Source: Maribacter flavus
GTDB lineage: Bacteria; Bacteroidota; Bacteroidia; Flavobacteriales; Flavobacteriaceae
Assembly: GCF_008386635.1 (NCBI RefSeq)
Contig: NZ_VUOE01000001.1
Location: 744,001-808,000, forward strand
Length of the DNA stretch: 64,000 bases
Direction: 5' to 3'
Shown in pieces: positions 45,357-53,979 of the stretch. The position numbers and the translations under genes are program-made. The first letter of the stretch is position 1; every line of letters starts with the position of its first letter. The notes beneath the pieces are model-generated. The model searched no databases. It was not told the origin of the DNA and was given only the letters and a program-made list of their open reading frames with translations.

Positions 45357-47066
45357 ATGAACAAGAATTTCATATATATCGCTATTGCAGTCGTTGTCGG
45401 ACTGCTTGGTGGTTGGCTCATTTTCGGTGGCTCATCGGAAGAATCTATGACAGATAAGCACGACCATTCCACAGAAGCGGAAGGTCAAATGTGGACCTGC
45501 TCGATGCACCCCCAGATTATGCAACCCGAACCAGGTGATTGTCCCATTTGCGGAATGGATTTAATTCCTGCGGAATCAGGTGCTTATGGACTTGCAATGA
45601 ACGAAATAAAGATGACCAAAAATGCGATGGCATTGGCGGACATCCAAACATCCATCGTGGGAAATGCTTCTGTAGATGATGAGAATATGATTTCCCTTTC
45701 GGGAAAAATCAAGATGAACGAGGAAGAAAATGCGGTGCAGGCCAGTTATTTCGATGGTAGAATTGAACGGCTCAACGTCAATTTTGAAGGTCAGGAAGTA
45801 CAAAAAGGGCAATTGTTGGCAACCATTTATGCACCTAATCTGATAGCTGCTCAGCAAGAATTGATTACTGCGGCTTCGCTAAAAGAATCGCAACCCTCAC
45901 TATACAAGGCGGTACGCAACAAACTGAAACTTTGGAAACTCTCGGAAGCCCAAATCAATAGCATAGAGGAATCCGGCAAGGTCAAAGAGAACTTTCCGAT
46001 TTATGCGACCGTATCCGGAACGGTTTCAGAAAAAATGGCTGCCGAAGGCGACTATGTAAAACAGGGACAGCCCATTGTAAAGGTGAGTAACCTAAACTCT
46101 GTATGGGCGGAATTTGATGCCTACGAAAACCAGATTTCAGAGTTTAAAAAAGGGCAGAAAATTTCAGTAACGACAAATGCTTATCCAAATAAGGAATTTG
46201 ATGCAACGGTCTCATTTATAGACCCTGTTCTGAATACCCAAACCCGCACCGTAACCGTTCGGGCCAATCTCAAAAATAGCGATGGAATGCTAAAACCCGG
46301 AATGTTCGTAACTGGCAAAGTAGAAGGAACAACGGTAAATACGGAATCAAACCTGACCATACCTGCAAGTGCTGTGATGTGGACGGGTGAACGGTCTTTG
46401 GTGTACATCAAAACCAACGCCAACGAACCTGTTTTTGAAATGCGGGAAGTTACTCTTGGCAATCGCAATGGCGATATGTTTACGGTTACATCCGGTTTAA
46501 AAAATGGCGATGAGATTGTGACCAATGGCACTTTTACCGTAGATGCAGCTGCGCAATTGCAGGGGAAGAAATCGATGATGAATCAAAGTACTGAAGAAGA
46601 GAAAGAAATGATGGCGATGGAAATGTCACTTTCAACTTCTTTTCAAGAACAGTTTGTGAAGGCTTTGCCGTCATACCTTGAACTCAAAGATGCTTTGGTA
46701 GCGAGTAATGCAGAAAAAGTTTCCGATTTTGCGAAAGTATCTTCCGAAAAAATGAAGGTGATATCACAAAAAGATTTGGACAAAATGCTCAAAACCCATC
46801 TATCCAAAAGTATTGAAATGCTGGATGCCATTGCAAGTAATTCTAATTTAGAAAACCAACGTAGTCATTTCGTCATTCTCAATGAAAATTTGGTTGCAAT
46901 AGCAATGAATCTCGAAAGCATTGACAACCCCCTATACGTTCAAAAATGCCCAATGGCAAACAACAATAAAGGTGCGGTTTGGTTGAGCACCGAAGAAGAA
47001 ATCCGTAATCCTTATTATGGTGATGCGATGTTAACGTGCGGTAGTGTGATTGATTCGTTGAAATAG
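45357..47066 (+). CDS. cusB: CusB-type RND adaptor with metal-binding and DUF3347 domains
   Basis: 569 aa. An N-terminal membrane anchor (about 5-22), a heavy-metal-binding motif CSMHPQIM...CPICGMDL (about 44-65), the membrane-fusion barrel-sandwich part (about 110-290: VSGTVSEKMAAEGDYVKQGQPI), the beta-barrel and a C-terminal DUF3347 domain (about 425-569: CPMANNNKGAVWLS). It links CusA to TolC and collects copper through its added domains. It closes the copper gene string that starts at 33024. Confidence 0.92.
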   Translation: MNKNFIYIAIAVVVGLLGGWLIFGGSSEESMTDKHDHSTEAEGQMWTCSMHPQIMQPEPGDCPICGMDLIPAESGAYGLAMNEIKMTKNAMALADIQTSIVGNASVDDENMISLSGKIKMNEEENAVQASYFDGRIERLNVNFEGQEVQKGQLLATIYAPNLIAAQQELITAASLKESQPSLYKAVRNKLKLWKLSEAQINSIEESGKVKENFPIYATVSGTVSEKMAAEGDYVKQGQPIVKVSNLNSVWAEFDAYENQISEFKKGQKISVTTNAYPNKEFDATVSFIDPVLNTQTRTVTVRANLKNSDGMLKPGMFVTGKVEGTTVNTESNLTIPASAVMWTGERSLVYIKTNANEPVFEMREVTLGNRNGDMFTVTSGLKNGDEIVTNGTFTVDAAAQLQGKKSMMNQSTEEEKEMMAMEMSLSTSFQEQFVKALPSYLELKDALVASNAEKVSDFAKVSSEKMKVISQKDLDKMLKTHLSKSIEMLDAIASNSNLENQRSHFVILNENLVAIAMNLESIDNPLYVQKCPMANNNKGAVWLSTEEEIRNPYYGDAMLTCGSVIDSLK

Positions 47067-47071
47067 GACTT

Positions 47072-47086
47072 TGCAACCCTGTTGCA
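47072..47086. promoter_or_regulatory. Zur/Fur-type operator upstream of the zinc-type efflux operon
   Basis: TGCAAC-CCT-GTTGCA is a perfect inverted repeat, identical in both arms to the host site at 15883-15897. It lies 12 nt before the -7 box at 47099. The Fur-family gene at 53129 in the same operon is the likely ligand. Confidence 0.78.
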
Positions 47087-47098
47087 CCGAAATTCTGT

Positions 47099-47106
47099 TA
47101 TCTTTG
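47099..47106 (+). promoter_or_regulatory. -7 promoter box of the efflux operon
   Basis: TATCTTTG matches TAnnTTTG and stands 4 nt before the GTG start at 47111. Confidence 0.55.
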
Positions 47107-47110
47107 CATC

Positions 47111-47419
47111 GTGAAAGTTTTGGCAATCATATTATCGATTTACTTCTTGGCGCTCAATGTGGTGCCTTGTAGCGATGTTGGTGATGTCGCCGACGATTCC
47201 CAAACCGTTTCAGTAGTTGATTTTGATGGTGACCACGGTGACGATTGCGAACTTTGCTCACCGTTCTGCCAGTGCCACTGCTGTCACGTTCACACGATAC
47301 ACTTTGGTATTGCTAACTTCGAACCGCTTCAAGCGACCATTCCACAGGATAACTTTGCCCACTTCGACAGTATCGGTAAGGATATTACTTTCTCTCTCTT
47401 TCAGCCCCCGCAGGTTTAA
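47111..47419 (+). CDS. Small secreted Cys/His-rich protein, DUF6660-like
   Basis: 102 aa from a GTG start fixed by the -7 box 4 nt upstream. Signal peptide (MKVLAIILSIYFLALNVVPC), then the dense metal-site cluster CELCSPFCQCHCCHVH (about 52-67) and the end FQPPQV. It is related to the protein at 21750 in the host region. As the first gene of an RND efflux operon under a Fur-type operator, it may be the periplasmic metal receiver. Metal identity is inferred to be zinc, cadmium or cobalt. Confidence 0.78.
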   Translation: MKVLAIILSIYFLALNVVPCSDVGDVADDSQTVSVVDFDGDHGDDCELCSPFCQCHCCHVHTIHFGIANFEPLQATIPQDNFAHFDSIGKDITFSLFQPPQV

Positions 47420-47448
47420 TTCAGTTTTACAGGATTACTATATCCAGT

Positions 47449-47479
47449 TTTGAAGTTTTCAGCTTTAGGAAACTTCAAA
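47449..47479. repeat. Hairpin between the DUF6660-like gene and cusA-tolC
   Basis: TTTGAAGTTT (47449-47458) and AAACTTCAAA (47470-47479) form a perfect 10-bp stem with an 11-nt loop. No T-run follows, so it may tune transcript stability. A second repeat-like stretch (GTCCAAAGCGCAGTCGAAGG) follows at about 47503. Confidence 0.55.
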
Positions 47480-47564
47480 TGGTGTATTTGCCTTGCGCGC
47501 CTGTCCAAAGCGCAGTCGAAGGGAAAGCACAATTTCATTTTTAACTGAATTAACACCTAAATCT

Positions 47565-50500
47565 ATGATTAACAGAATCATTGATTTTTCAATCAATAAC
47601 AAATTTATTATCGGTCTGCTTACACTGGCACTCATCGGTGCCGGTATCTACAGTATGACCCAAGTTCCCATAGATGCTGTGCCGGATATAACCAACAACC
47701 AGGTACAGGTCATCACGCAATCGCCCAATCTGGGTACAGAGGATATCGAACAGTTCGTAACCTATCCCGTGGAAGTGGCGATGAGCAACCTTCCCGATGT
47801 CAAGGAAATCCGTTCGATTTCCCGATTCGGGCTATCGGTGGTAACGGTAGTTTTTGACGATGATATGGGAACCTTTTTGCCACGCCAGCTCGTTTCCGAA
47901 AAACTGACTGAGGTACGCGATCAAATTCCAGAGGAATTGGGCCAGCCATCGATGGGACCTATTACAACTGGTTTGGGCGAAGTGTACCAATACACCTTAA
48001 AGGTCAAGCCTGAGTTTCAGGACGAGTATTCCCTTGCCGACTTGCGCACGATGCAGGATTGGATTGTACAACGACAAATGGCGATGGTGCCTGGCGTCGT
48101 TGAAATCAATGCGATAGGTGGAAAGATTAAACAATATGAAGTGGCCGTTGACCCCAACGAATTGAAGGCTATCGGGCTTACCATTACCGATGTATTTAAA
48201 GCTTTGGAAGCAAACAATAGGAATACGGGTGGTGCCTACATCGAAAAGAACCACCAGGCCAACTTCATTCGGGGTGAAGGTTTGGTACGCAACCTCAATG
48301 ACATCAAGAAAATCGTTATTAAAAATGAAAATGGTGTGCCCATCACCGTAAACGATGTGGCCGATGTACGCTTCAGTTCCGCCGTTCGCTATGGGGCATT
48401 AACGCAGGATGGCGAAGGCGAGGTCGTCGGTGGACTGGTGATGATGCTCAAAGGCGCAAACTCAAACGAGGTCATTGTCCGCGTTAAGGATAGGATGGCG
48501 GAAATCCAGAAATCACTTCCCGAAGGCGTGGTCATCGAACCATTGTTGGATAGAAGTAAACTCATAAGTGAGACAACGGGCACGGTACGCAACAATCTTC
48601 TGGAAGGCGCGCTCATCGTGATTTTTGTACTCGTCTTTCTTTTGGGGAACTGGCGTGGCGGACTGATTGTGGCATCGACCATTCCCCTATCCCTATTGTT
48701 TGCCTTTATCCTAATGAATGTTTTTGACGTATGGGCGAACCTGATGAGCTTGGGTGCAATCGACTTTGGTATTATCGTAGATGGGGCGGTCATTATCGTG
48801 GAAGCGAGTGTATTTCTTATGGCCAGTTATGTGCTTAAAAAGAAATCTTTGGATAAGAAAGACCGTGACGAAATTGCAGCCGATGCATCCAAAAAAATGA
48901 TGAACGCAGCCTTCTTCGGACAGCTGATAATCCTTATCGTTTTCCTACCCATCTTGGCATTGGAAGGTGTCGAGGGCAAGATGTTCCAGCCTATGGCACT
49001 TACGTTCATCTTTGCGATGATTGGTGCAATGGTTTTATGTCTGACCTATGTGCCGATGATGTCCGCATTATTCCTGAAACCGCCAAAAAAGGAAAAGAAA
49101 TCGTGGGGCGACCGTTTTGTACATTGGGTACAACGCAAGTATGAGCCCCTATTGTTAAATGCCTTGGAAAAAGGAAAATGGGTCGTTAGTATTGCGGTGG
49201 CCATCTTTGCCGTGGCTATCTTCACGTTCACTAAAATGGGCGGTGAGTTCATACCGCAATTGGACGAGGGCGATATTGCTTTCCACGCTATTTTGAAACC
49301 CGGAAGCTCATTGAGCGAGACCATCGAGACCACCACAAAAATAGAACGCATCGTAAAGGCCGAATTTCCCGAAGTGGAAAAAATAGTTAGCCGTATCGGT
49401 GTTGCGGAAGTGCCTACCGACCCAATGCCTATGGACTTTGCCGATGTATTCGTAATCCTGAAACCGCAGGACGAATGGGTTTCTGCCGAATCCAAGGATG
49501 AACTTATTGACAAGATGAAGGATGCGGTGAGCATTATCCCTGGTGTCAATTATGAATTTACGCAACCCATCGAAATGCGGTTCAATGAACTATTGGAAGG
49601 CATCCGTGAGGATATTGCCATTAAGATATACGGTGAGGATATCGATGTACTTGCGTCCAAAGCGGACGAGATTACCAAAATCATCGCAGGTACTGAAGGT
49701 ATAGGCGATATGCGGGCAGAAGCCACATCGGGCTTACCGCAGATGACGATAAAGTACAATCGAAACAAACTGGCCCAATACGGCGTAAGCATCGACCAAC
49801 TCAATATGATGGTGCAATCCGCTTTTGCAGGTGGGTACGCAGGGGTCATTTTTGAAGGTGAAAAGCGTTTTGATTTGGTGGTAAGGCTCGATGAGCAGAA
49901 CCGAAGCGATATCAACGATATCCGTAATCTCTATATCAATCTACCGAACGGTTCACAAATTCCACTTCACGAACTGGCGGCCATCGAATACACACCGGGA
50001 CCGATGCAGATAAGCAGGGACAATACCAATCGCAGAACCTATGTAGGCGTTAATGTACGTGGTCGCGATGTGGAATCGCTGGTCAATGAGATAAGGGACA
50101 AGCTGGATGCAAACCTCGATTTACCCCCAGGTTATTTTATCCGCTATGGTGGTGCCTTTGAAAATCTGGAAAGGGCCAGCGACCGATTGCAGACCGTGGT
50201 TCCTATTGCGCTATTACTCATATTCATCCTGATATATTTTGCATTAAAATCCTTTCCGCAGACGTTGATGATTTATCTGGCCATACCGATGGCGACTATT
50301 GGTGGCGTGTTCGCTCTCTGGCTTAGGGATATGCCCTTTAGTATTTCCGCAGGGGTTGGCTTTATCGTGCTTTTTGGGGTTGCCGTACTGAACGGATTGG
50401 TAATGATTAGCGGATTCAACGAACTGAAAGAGGAAGGCGTTATAAACCTAAAAGAGCGAATCGTTGAAGGAACAAAAAGAAGGGTACGCCCCATTATGCT

Positions 50501-51905
50501 CACGGCCTTTACCGATATCCTTGGGTTTCTGCCAATGGCAATTTCCGCATCGGCAGGGGCAGAAGTTCAGCGACCGTTGGCAACGGTCGTTATCGGTGGA
50601 TTGATTACATCCACCTTGTTGACTCTATTCATTCTTCCCATTTTCTATCAATGGGTAGAAAGACGTTCGGAACGCAAGATAAAGGTCAATCCGAAAATCG
50701 TAACCGCTTCTGCGGTGGTCTGTTTCTTTTTTGCTTTCGCGAAAGCGGAAGCGCAACAAGTTCGGCAGAACGATACATTACCTGTTGTTTCATTGGAACA
50801 AGCGGTAGAAATATCCAAAGAAAACTATCCGCTATTGAAAACAAAACAACTGGAAATTCAAAAGCAGAACGCCCTAAAAGGTACGGCCTATGATTTAGGG
50901 AATACCCAAGTGTTTACCGGTGGTGAGGAAGTTTCTGATGGTCAGGGCATTTATACCCTTGTTGGCGTGGTTCAACAGAATATCAACCTGTTCGGTATCG
51001 GTGCGAAGAAGCGGTTGCAAAAACAGCGTATCGCCTTGGCGGAAACCGCACTTGACTTTACCGCATTGCAAGTGGAACAGGAAGTCAAAAAAGCTTGGTC
51101 ACAGGCCTATCAGCAACGGCAGAAATTTGAACTGTATCGTGAACTGGATTCCATCTACTCGCAATTTGAAAAGGCGATTGAACTGAATTACGAGGTAGAG
51201 GCCATTTCACGTTTGGAATATTCATCGGCAACCAATCAGGCATTTCAAATCAACAATAAACTTCAACAGGCCGAAAGTGACTATGCCATTGCCCTACAGA
51301 AGCTTAATCTTTGGTTGGTTTCCGACACGTTCTATACTGTTCCCGACACCCTTGATGAAAATGAAATGGCAGTACTGGGAATTCCATCAACCATAGAAAC
51401 CCATCCAGAACTGGAACTTTCGCGAAAGCGGATTGAGGAAGCCCAATCCAGCTACCAAGCTGAACGTTCCGATTTGTTGCCCAATCTCAACCTTCAGGGC
51501 GGATTGCAACGGGTGAATGGCAGTAACGGATTCTACACTTATCAGGCAGGAATATCCCTTCCATTGTTTTCTGGTACAGAACGCAGTCAGGCCAAGGCAG
51601 CCAAAATCCAAAGTGAAATTGCAAAAGCCAATGCGGACTTTACCAAACGCCAACTGCAATCGGAATATCGACAAGCTGTACAAGCGTATCAAAAATGGGA
51701 AGCATCCTGGCGATTCTATAAGGACAAGGCCTTACCGCTTGCCGAGGAACAGCGACAGGGTGCGTTATTAGCCTATAAGGAAGGTGCCGTGGATTATGCC
51801 GCATTCACCCAAATTATTAGGGATGCCATACAGACGGAAATGGATGCGCTGGACGCGCTCGACAATTATCTAAAATCAGTTTTTGCACTACAATATTTCA
51901 AATAA
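47565..51905 (+). CDS. CusA/CzcA-type RND pump fused to a TolC-like channel
   Basis: 1446 aa from the ATG at 47565 (MINRIIDFSINNK); an upstream in-frame ATG at 47493 runs through a repeat and encodes no sensible N-terminus. Residues 1 to about 1035 are a full RND pump, with GAIDFGIIVDGAVIIVEA carrying the TM4 acidic relay. After the last TM and a basic tail, about 1043-1060 form a signal-peptide-like segment (TASAVVCFFFAFAKAEAQ), and about 1065-1446 are an OEP/TolC coiled-coil domain. Cleavage at AEA-Q could free the channel part. The 14-bp palindrome at 50733 is in this junction. Confidence 0.92.
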   Translation: MINRIIDFSINNKFIIGLLTLALIGAGIYSMTQVPIDAVPDITNNQVQVITQSPNLGTEDIEQFVTYPVEVAMSNLPDVKEIRSISRFGLSVVTVVFDDDMGTFLPRQLVSEKLTEVRDQIPEELGQPSMGPITTGLGEVYQYTLKVKPEFQDEYSLADLRTMQDWIVQRQMAMVPGVVEINAIGGKIKQYEVAVDPNELKAIGLTITDVFKALEANNRNTGGAYIEKNHQANFIRGEGLVRNLNDIKKIVIKNENGVPITVNDVADVRFSSAVRYGALTQDGEGEVVGGLVMMLKGANSNEVIVRVKDRMAEIQKSLPEGVVIEPLLDRSKLISETTGTVRNNLLEGALIVIFVLVFLLGNWRGGLIVASTIPLSLLFAFILMNVFDVWANLMSLGAIDFGIIVDGAVIIVEASVFLMASYVLKKKSLDKKDRDEIAADASKKMMNAAFFGQLIILIVFLPILALEGVEGKMFQPMALTFIFAMIGAMVLCLTYVPMMSALFLKPPKKEKKSWGDRFVHWVQRKYEPLLLNALEKGKWVVSIAVAIFAVAIFTFTKMGGEFIPQLDEGDIAFHAILKPGSSLSETIETTTKIERIVKAEFPEVEKIVSRIGVAEVPTDPMPMDFADVFVILKPQDEWVSAESKDELIDKMKDAVSIIPGVNYEFTQPIEMRFNELLEGIREDIAIKIYGEDIDVLASKADEITKIIAGTEGIGDMRAEATSGLPQMTIKYNRNKLAQYGVSIDQLNMMVQSAFAGGYAGVIFEGEKRFDLVVRLDEQNRSDINDIRNLYINLPNGSQIPLHELAAIEYTPGPMQISRDNTNRRTYVGVNVRGRDVESLVNEIRDKLDANLDLPPGYFIRYGGAFENLERASDRLQTVVPIALLLIFILIYFALKSFPQTLMIYLAIPMATIGGVFALWLRDMPFSISAGVGFIVLFGVAVLNGLVMISGFNELKEEGVINLKERIVEGTKRRVRPIMLTAFTDILGFLPMAISASAGAEVQRPLATVVIGGLITSTLLTLFILPIFYQWVERRSERKIKVNPKIVTASAVVCFFFAFAKAEAQQVRQNDTLPVVSLEQAVEISKENYPLLKTKQLEIQKQNALKGTAYDLGNTQVFTGGEEVSDGQGIYTLVGVVQQNINLFGIGAKKRLQKQRIALAETALDFTALQVEQEVKKAWSQAYQQRQKFELYRELDSIYSQFEKAIELNYEVEAISRLEYSSATNQAFQINNKLQQAESDYAIALQKLNLWLVSDTFYTVPDTLDENEMAVLGIPSTIETHPELELSRKRIEEAQSSYQAERSDLLPNLNLQGGLQRVNGSNGFYTYQAGISLPLFSGTERSQAKAAKIQSEIAKANADFTKRQLQSEYRQAVQAYQKWEASWRFYKDKALPLAEEQRQGALLAYKEGAVDYAAFTQIIRDAIQTEMDALDALDNYLKSVFALQYFK
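50733..50746. repeat. GCTTTCGCGAAAGC palindrome
   Basis: Perfect 14-bp copy, located in the linker that encodes the signal-like segment between pump and channel domains. Confidence 0.8.
51416..51429. repeat. ACTTTCGCGAAAGC, near-palindrome
   Basis: 13 of 14 bases match GCTTTCGCGAAAGC; lies in the TolC-like domain of the fusion gene. Confidence 0.6.
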
Positions 51906-51909
51906 TAAA

Positions 51910-53112
51910 ATGAAGAATCTATCAAAATACACAGCTATTGGTTTGTTGGCGATGCTTTTGGCGTTGACCGCTTGTGGCGATTCCAACAAAGAAACCGCAG
52001 GGAATAAAAATGCCAATCTGGAAATGGAAAAAGAACATTCCGAGGGTGAAGCCGAGGAAGTAATGCTCACAGCTAAACAGTTCGATGCACTACAAATGGA
52101 AATCGACACCCTGCAAATGCGGAATATGAGCGGTTATGTGCAAGCCAACGGGCAGTTGGAAGTCCCACCTCAGAACGAGGCCACCATCACAACGGTAGTA
52201 GGTGCCAACGTGGTATCCATCGAAGTTATCGAGGGTGATAAGGTTAATAAGGGGCAAACGGTCGCCTATCTGTCCCACCCCAATATCATCGAGAAACAAA
52301 CGGATTACCTCAATGCTTTCAGTAATAGTCAATTTCTTAAAAAGGAATATGAGCGGCAAAAAACCCTGTACGATGCAGGTGTCGGCAGCGGTGCCAATTT
52401 TCAAAAGGCAGAAGCCGAATACCAGGCATCCCGAAGTATGGTAAAAGGTCTTGAGGCGCAACTGCAACAGTTGAGTATCAGCGCACCAGGCGTAAGAAAC
52501 GGTACAATTTATCAGCGTGTATCTCTTAGAAGCCCCATTGAAGGATTCGTCCAAAAAGTAGAAATTAAGACTGGGCAGTACGTAGAACCACAGACCGACC
52601 TTATGGAAATTGTGGACACCCATCACGTACACGCAGATTTGATGGTTTTCGAAAAGGATGTCCATAAGGTGAAAGAAGGGCAAAAAGTGGTTTTCAATGT
52701 ACAGTCCATTCCCGGAAAGGAACTGACTGCCGAAATCTATTCCGTAGGAAAGACCTTTGAACAAAATCCGAAGGCTATTCACGTACACGCTGAAATCGAG
52801 AACAAGGAAGGCAACCTGATTCCCGGGATGTACATTCAGGGGCGCATCCAAACGGAAAATACACAAACTAAGGCGATGCCCGAAGCTGCCATAGCAGCCG
52901 ATGGCGAGAGATTCTTTGTATTCTCGGCAGAAAAGGAAGGTGACGATTGGTCATTCAAACCCATTGAAATCACCAAAGGCACCCACGATGGCGATTGGAT
53001 TGCCATTGATTTTTTGAGCGAACAAGAACCGAACACACAATACGCCTATAACAACGCCTACTACCTAATGGCGGAACTAAAAAAGGGCGAAGCGGAAGAA
53101 CACGGACATTAA
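51910..53112 (+). CDS. RND efflux adaptor lipoprotein (CusB/CzcB-like)
   Basis: About 400 aa from the ATG at 51910, which yields a lipobox signal (LLALTACGDS); an ATG at 51883 inside the previous gene adds nine residues and no signal. Barrel-sandwich halves (about 70-100: ATITTVVGANVVSIEVIEGDKVNKGQ; about 195-215) enclose a helical hairpin, followed by the beta-barrel and membrane-proximal part. The tail is His-poor except for EEHGH. It is the adaptor for the pump encoded 4 bp upstream. Confidence 0.92.
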   Translation: MKNLSKYTAIGLLAMLLALTACGDSNKETAGNKNANLEMEKEHSEGEAEEVMLTAKQFDALQMEIDTLQMRNMSGYVQANGQLEVPPQNEATITTVVGANVVSIEVIEGDKVNKGQTVAYLSHPNIIEKQTDYLNAFSNSQFLKKEYERQKTLYDAGVGSGANFQKAEAEYQASRSMVKGLEAQLQQLSISAPGVRNGTIYQRVSLRSPIEGFVQKVEIKTGQYVEPQTDLMEIVDTHHVHADLMVFEKDVHKVKEGQKVVFNVQSIPGKELTAEIYSVGKTFEQNPKAIHVHAEIENKEGNLIPGMYIQGRIQTENTQTKAMPEAAIAADGERFFVFSAEKEGDDWSFKPIEITKGTHDGDWIAIDFLSEQEPNTQYAYNNAYYLMAELKKGEAEEHGH

Positions 53113-53128
53113 TACAGACAATTATAAA

Positions 53129-53545
53129 ATGAAAAAAATAGAACAAAGACTCACTGAAAATGGCGTTCGCCCGACGGCGATGCGGTTATTGATTTATAAA
53201 TATTTGGCAGAAAAGGAAGTAGCCATATCATTGACAGATATTGAAGCCGCTTTCGCGAAAGCAGAGCGTACGACTTTATATAGAACGTTGCGCACCTTTG
53301 AAGAAAAGAAAATTGTGCACCAAATAGATGATGGTACAGGCATACAAAAATATGCACTTTGTGAGCCTGGTTGCGATTGTAACCTTGAACAAGATTTGCA
53401 CCTGCATTTCCTTTGTAACAATTGCGATGAGACCGTTTGCCTGACCGAACATAAGATTCCACATATCAATCTGCCAGAAGGCTTTGTGGCAGAGGATGCC
53501 AATTTGGTACTGAAGGGTATTTGTGACAAATGCAGCGGACAATAA
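53129..53545 (+). CDS. Fur-family transcriptional regulator of the element
   Basis: 138 aa. Winged helix (about 8-80: VRPTAMRLLIYKYL, RTTLYRTLRTFEEK) and a dimerisation domain with HLHFLCNNC and CDKC, the two CxxC pairs of Fur/Zur proteins. It resembles the host regulator at 15456 and is the last gene of the efflux operon, 16 bp after the adaptor. TGCAAC-N3-GTTGCA-type sites flank the unit at 47072 and 53546. Zur normally represses uptake in high zinc, so its link to efflux is unusual; the true signal is open. Confidence 0.88.
   Translation: MKKIEQRLTENGVRPTAMRLLIYKYLAEKEVAISLTDIEAAFAKAERTTLYRTLRTFEEKKIVHQIDDGTGIQKYALCEPGCDCNLEQDLHLHFLCNNCDETVCLTEHKIPHINLPEGFVAEDANLVLKGICDKCSGQ
53249..53262. 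repeat. GCTTTCGCGAAAGC palindrome
   Basis: Perfect 14-bp copy inside the element's Fur-family gene. Confidence 0.8.
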
Positions 53546-53560
53546 TGCACTTCCGTTGCA
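53546..53560. promoter_or_regulatory. Zur/Fur-type operator, weaker copy
   Basis: TGCACT-TCC-GTTGCA keeps one full half-site and 4 of 6 bases of the other. It starts on the base after the stop of the Fur-family gene and lies 44 bp before the DUF3703/ATPase pair. A partial -7 box (TACCTTG) is at 53574-53580. Confidence 0.55.
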
Positions 53561-53604
53561 TAGGTCAGATACATACCTTGCACTTTAAAAATGAATAATA
53601 AATA

Positions 53605-53979
53605 ATGAAATTTAATACCACCATACCAATAGGCCTTAGAGCATTTTATTTAGATGAACTGAACCTATATCGTTCTTCATTACATAGTGGAAATTCATCC
53701 CAAGCTTGGCATCACCTTGAACGTTCCCATATTCTCGGTCAATCCTACCCGTTGGAACATACCTATACCCATTGGTCAATGTTAAAATTCGGGTTACGTC
53801 AGCGAAACACAAAAGAAGTTCTGGGTCAGGTGTTGCGACTTTTGGTTGGTGGTTGGAAATCATTTATCGACCACGTACCCATTGGAAATACCGGTGGAAG
53901 CGATGTGCCACCATTGAAAAGAATGGAAATGCCCGAAGACATAGCCAAAATTTTAAATAAATACCGAAAAACGCAATGA
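53605..53979 (+). CDS. DUF3703 protein
   Basis: 124 aa, soluble and without a signal peptide. The DUF3703 pattern is visible: AWHHLERSHILGQSYPLEHTYTH with several His that may bind metal, then LVGGWKSFIDHVPIGNTGGSDV. DUF3703 genes are found beside zinc/cadmium P-type ATPases and RND pumps. It overlaps the start of the ATPase gene by 4 bp, so the two are translated together. Precise role unknown. Confidence 0.83.
   Translation: MKFNTTIPIGLRAFYLDELNLYRSSLHSGNSSQAWHHLERSHILGQSYPLEHTYTHWSMLKFGLRQRNTKEVLGQVLRLLVGGWKSFIDHVPIGNTGGSDVPPLKRMEMPEDIAKILNKYRKTQ

Noticed and set aside
47493..47564. Longer N-terminus for the CusA-TolC fusion
   Set aside because: The added 24 residues come from a repeat-like stretch (MRACPKRSRRE) and the pump's usual start MINRIIDFSI follows at 47565.
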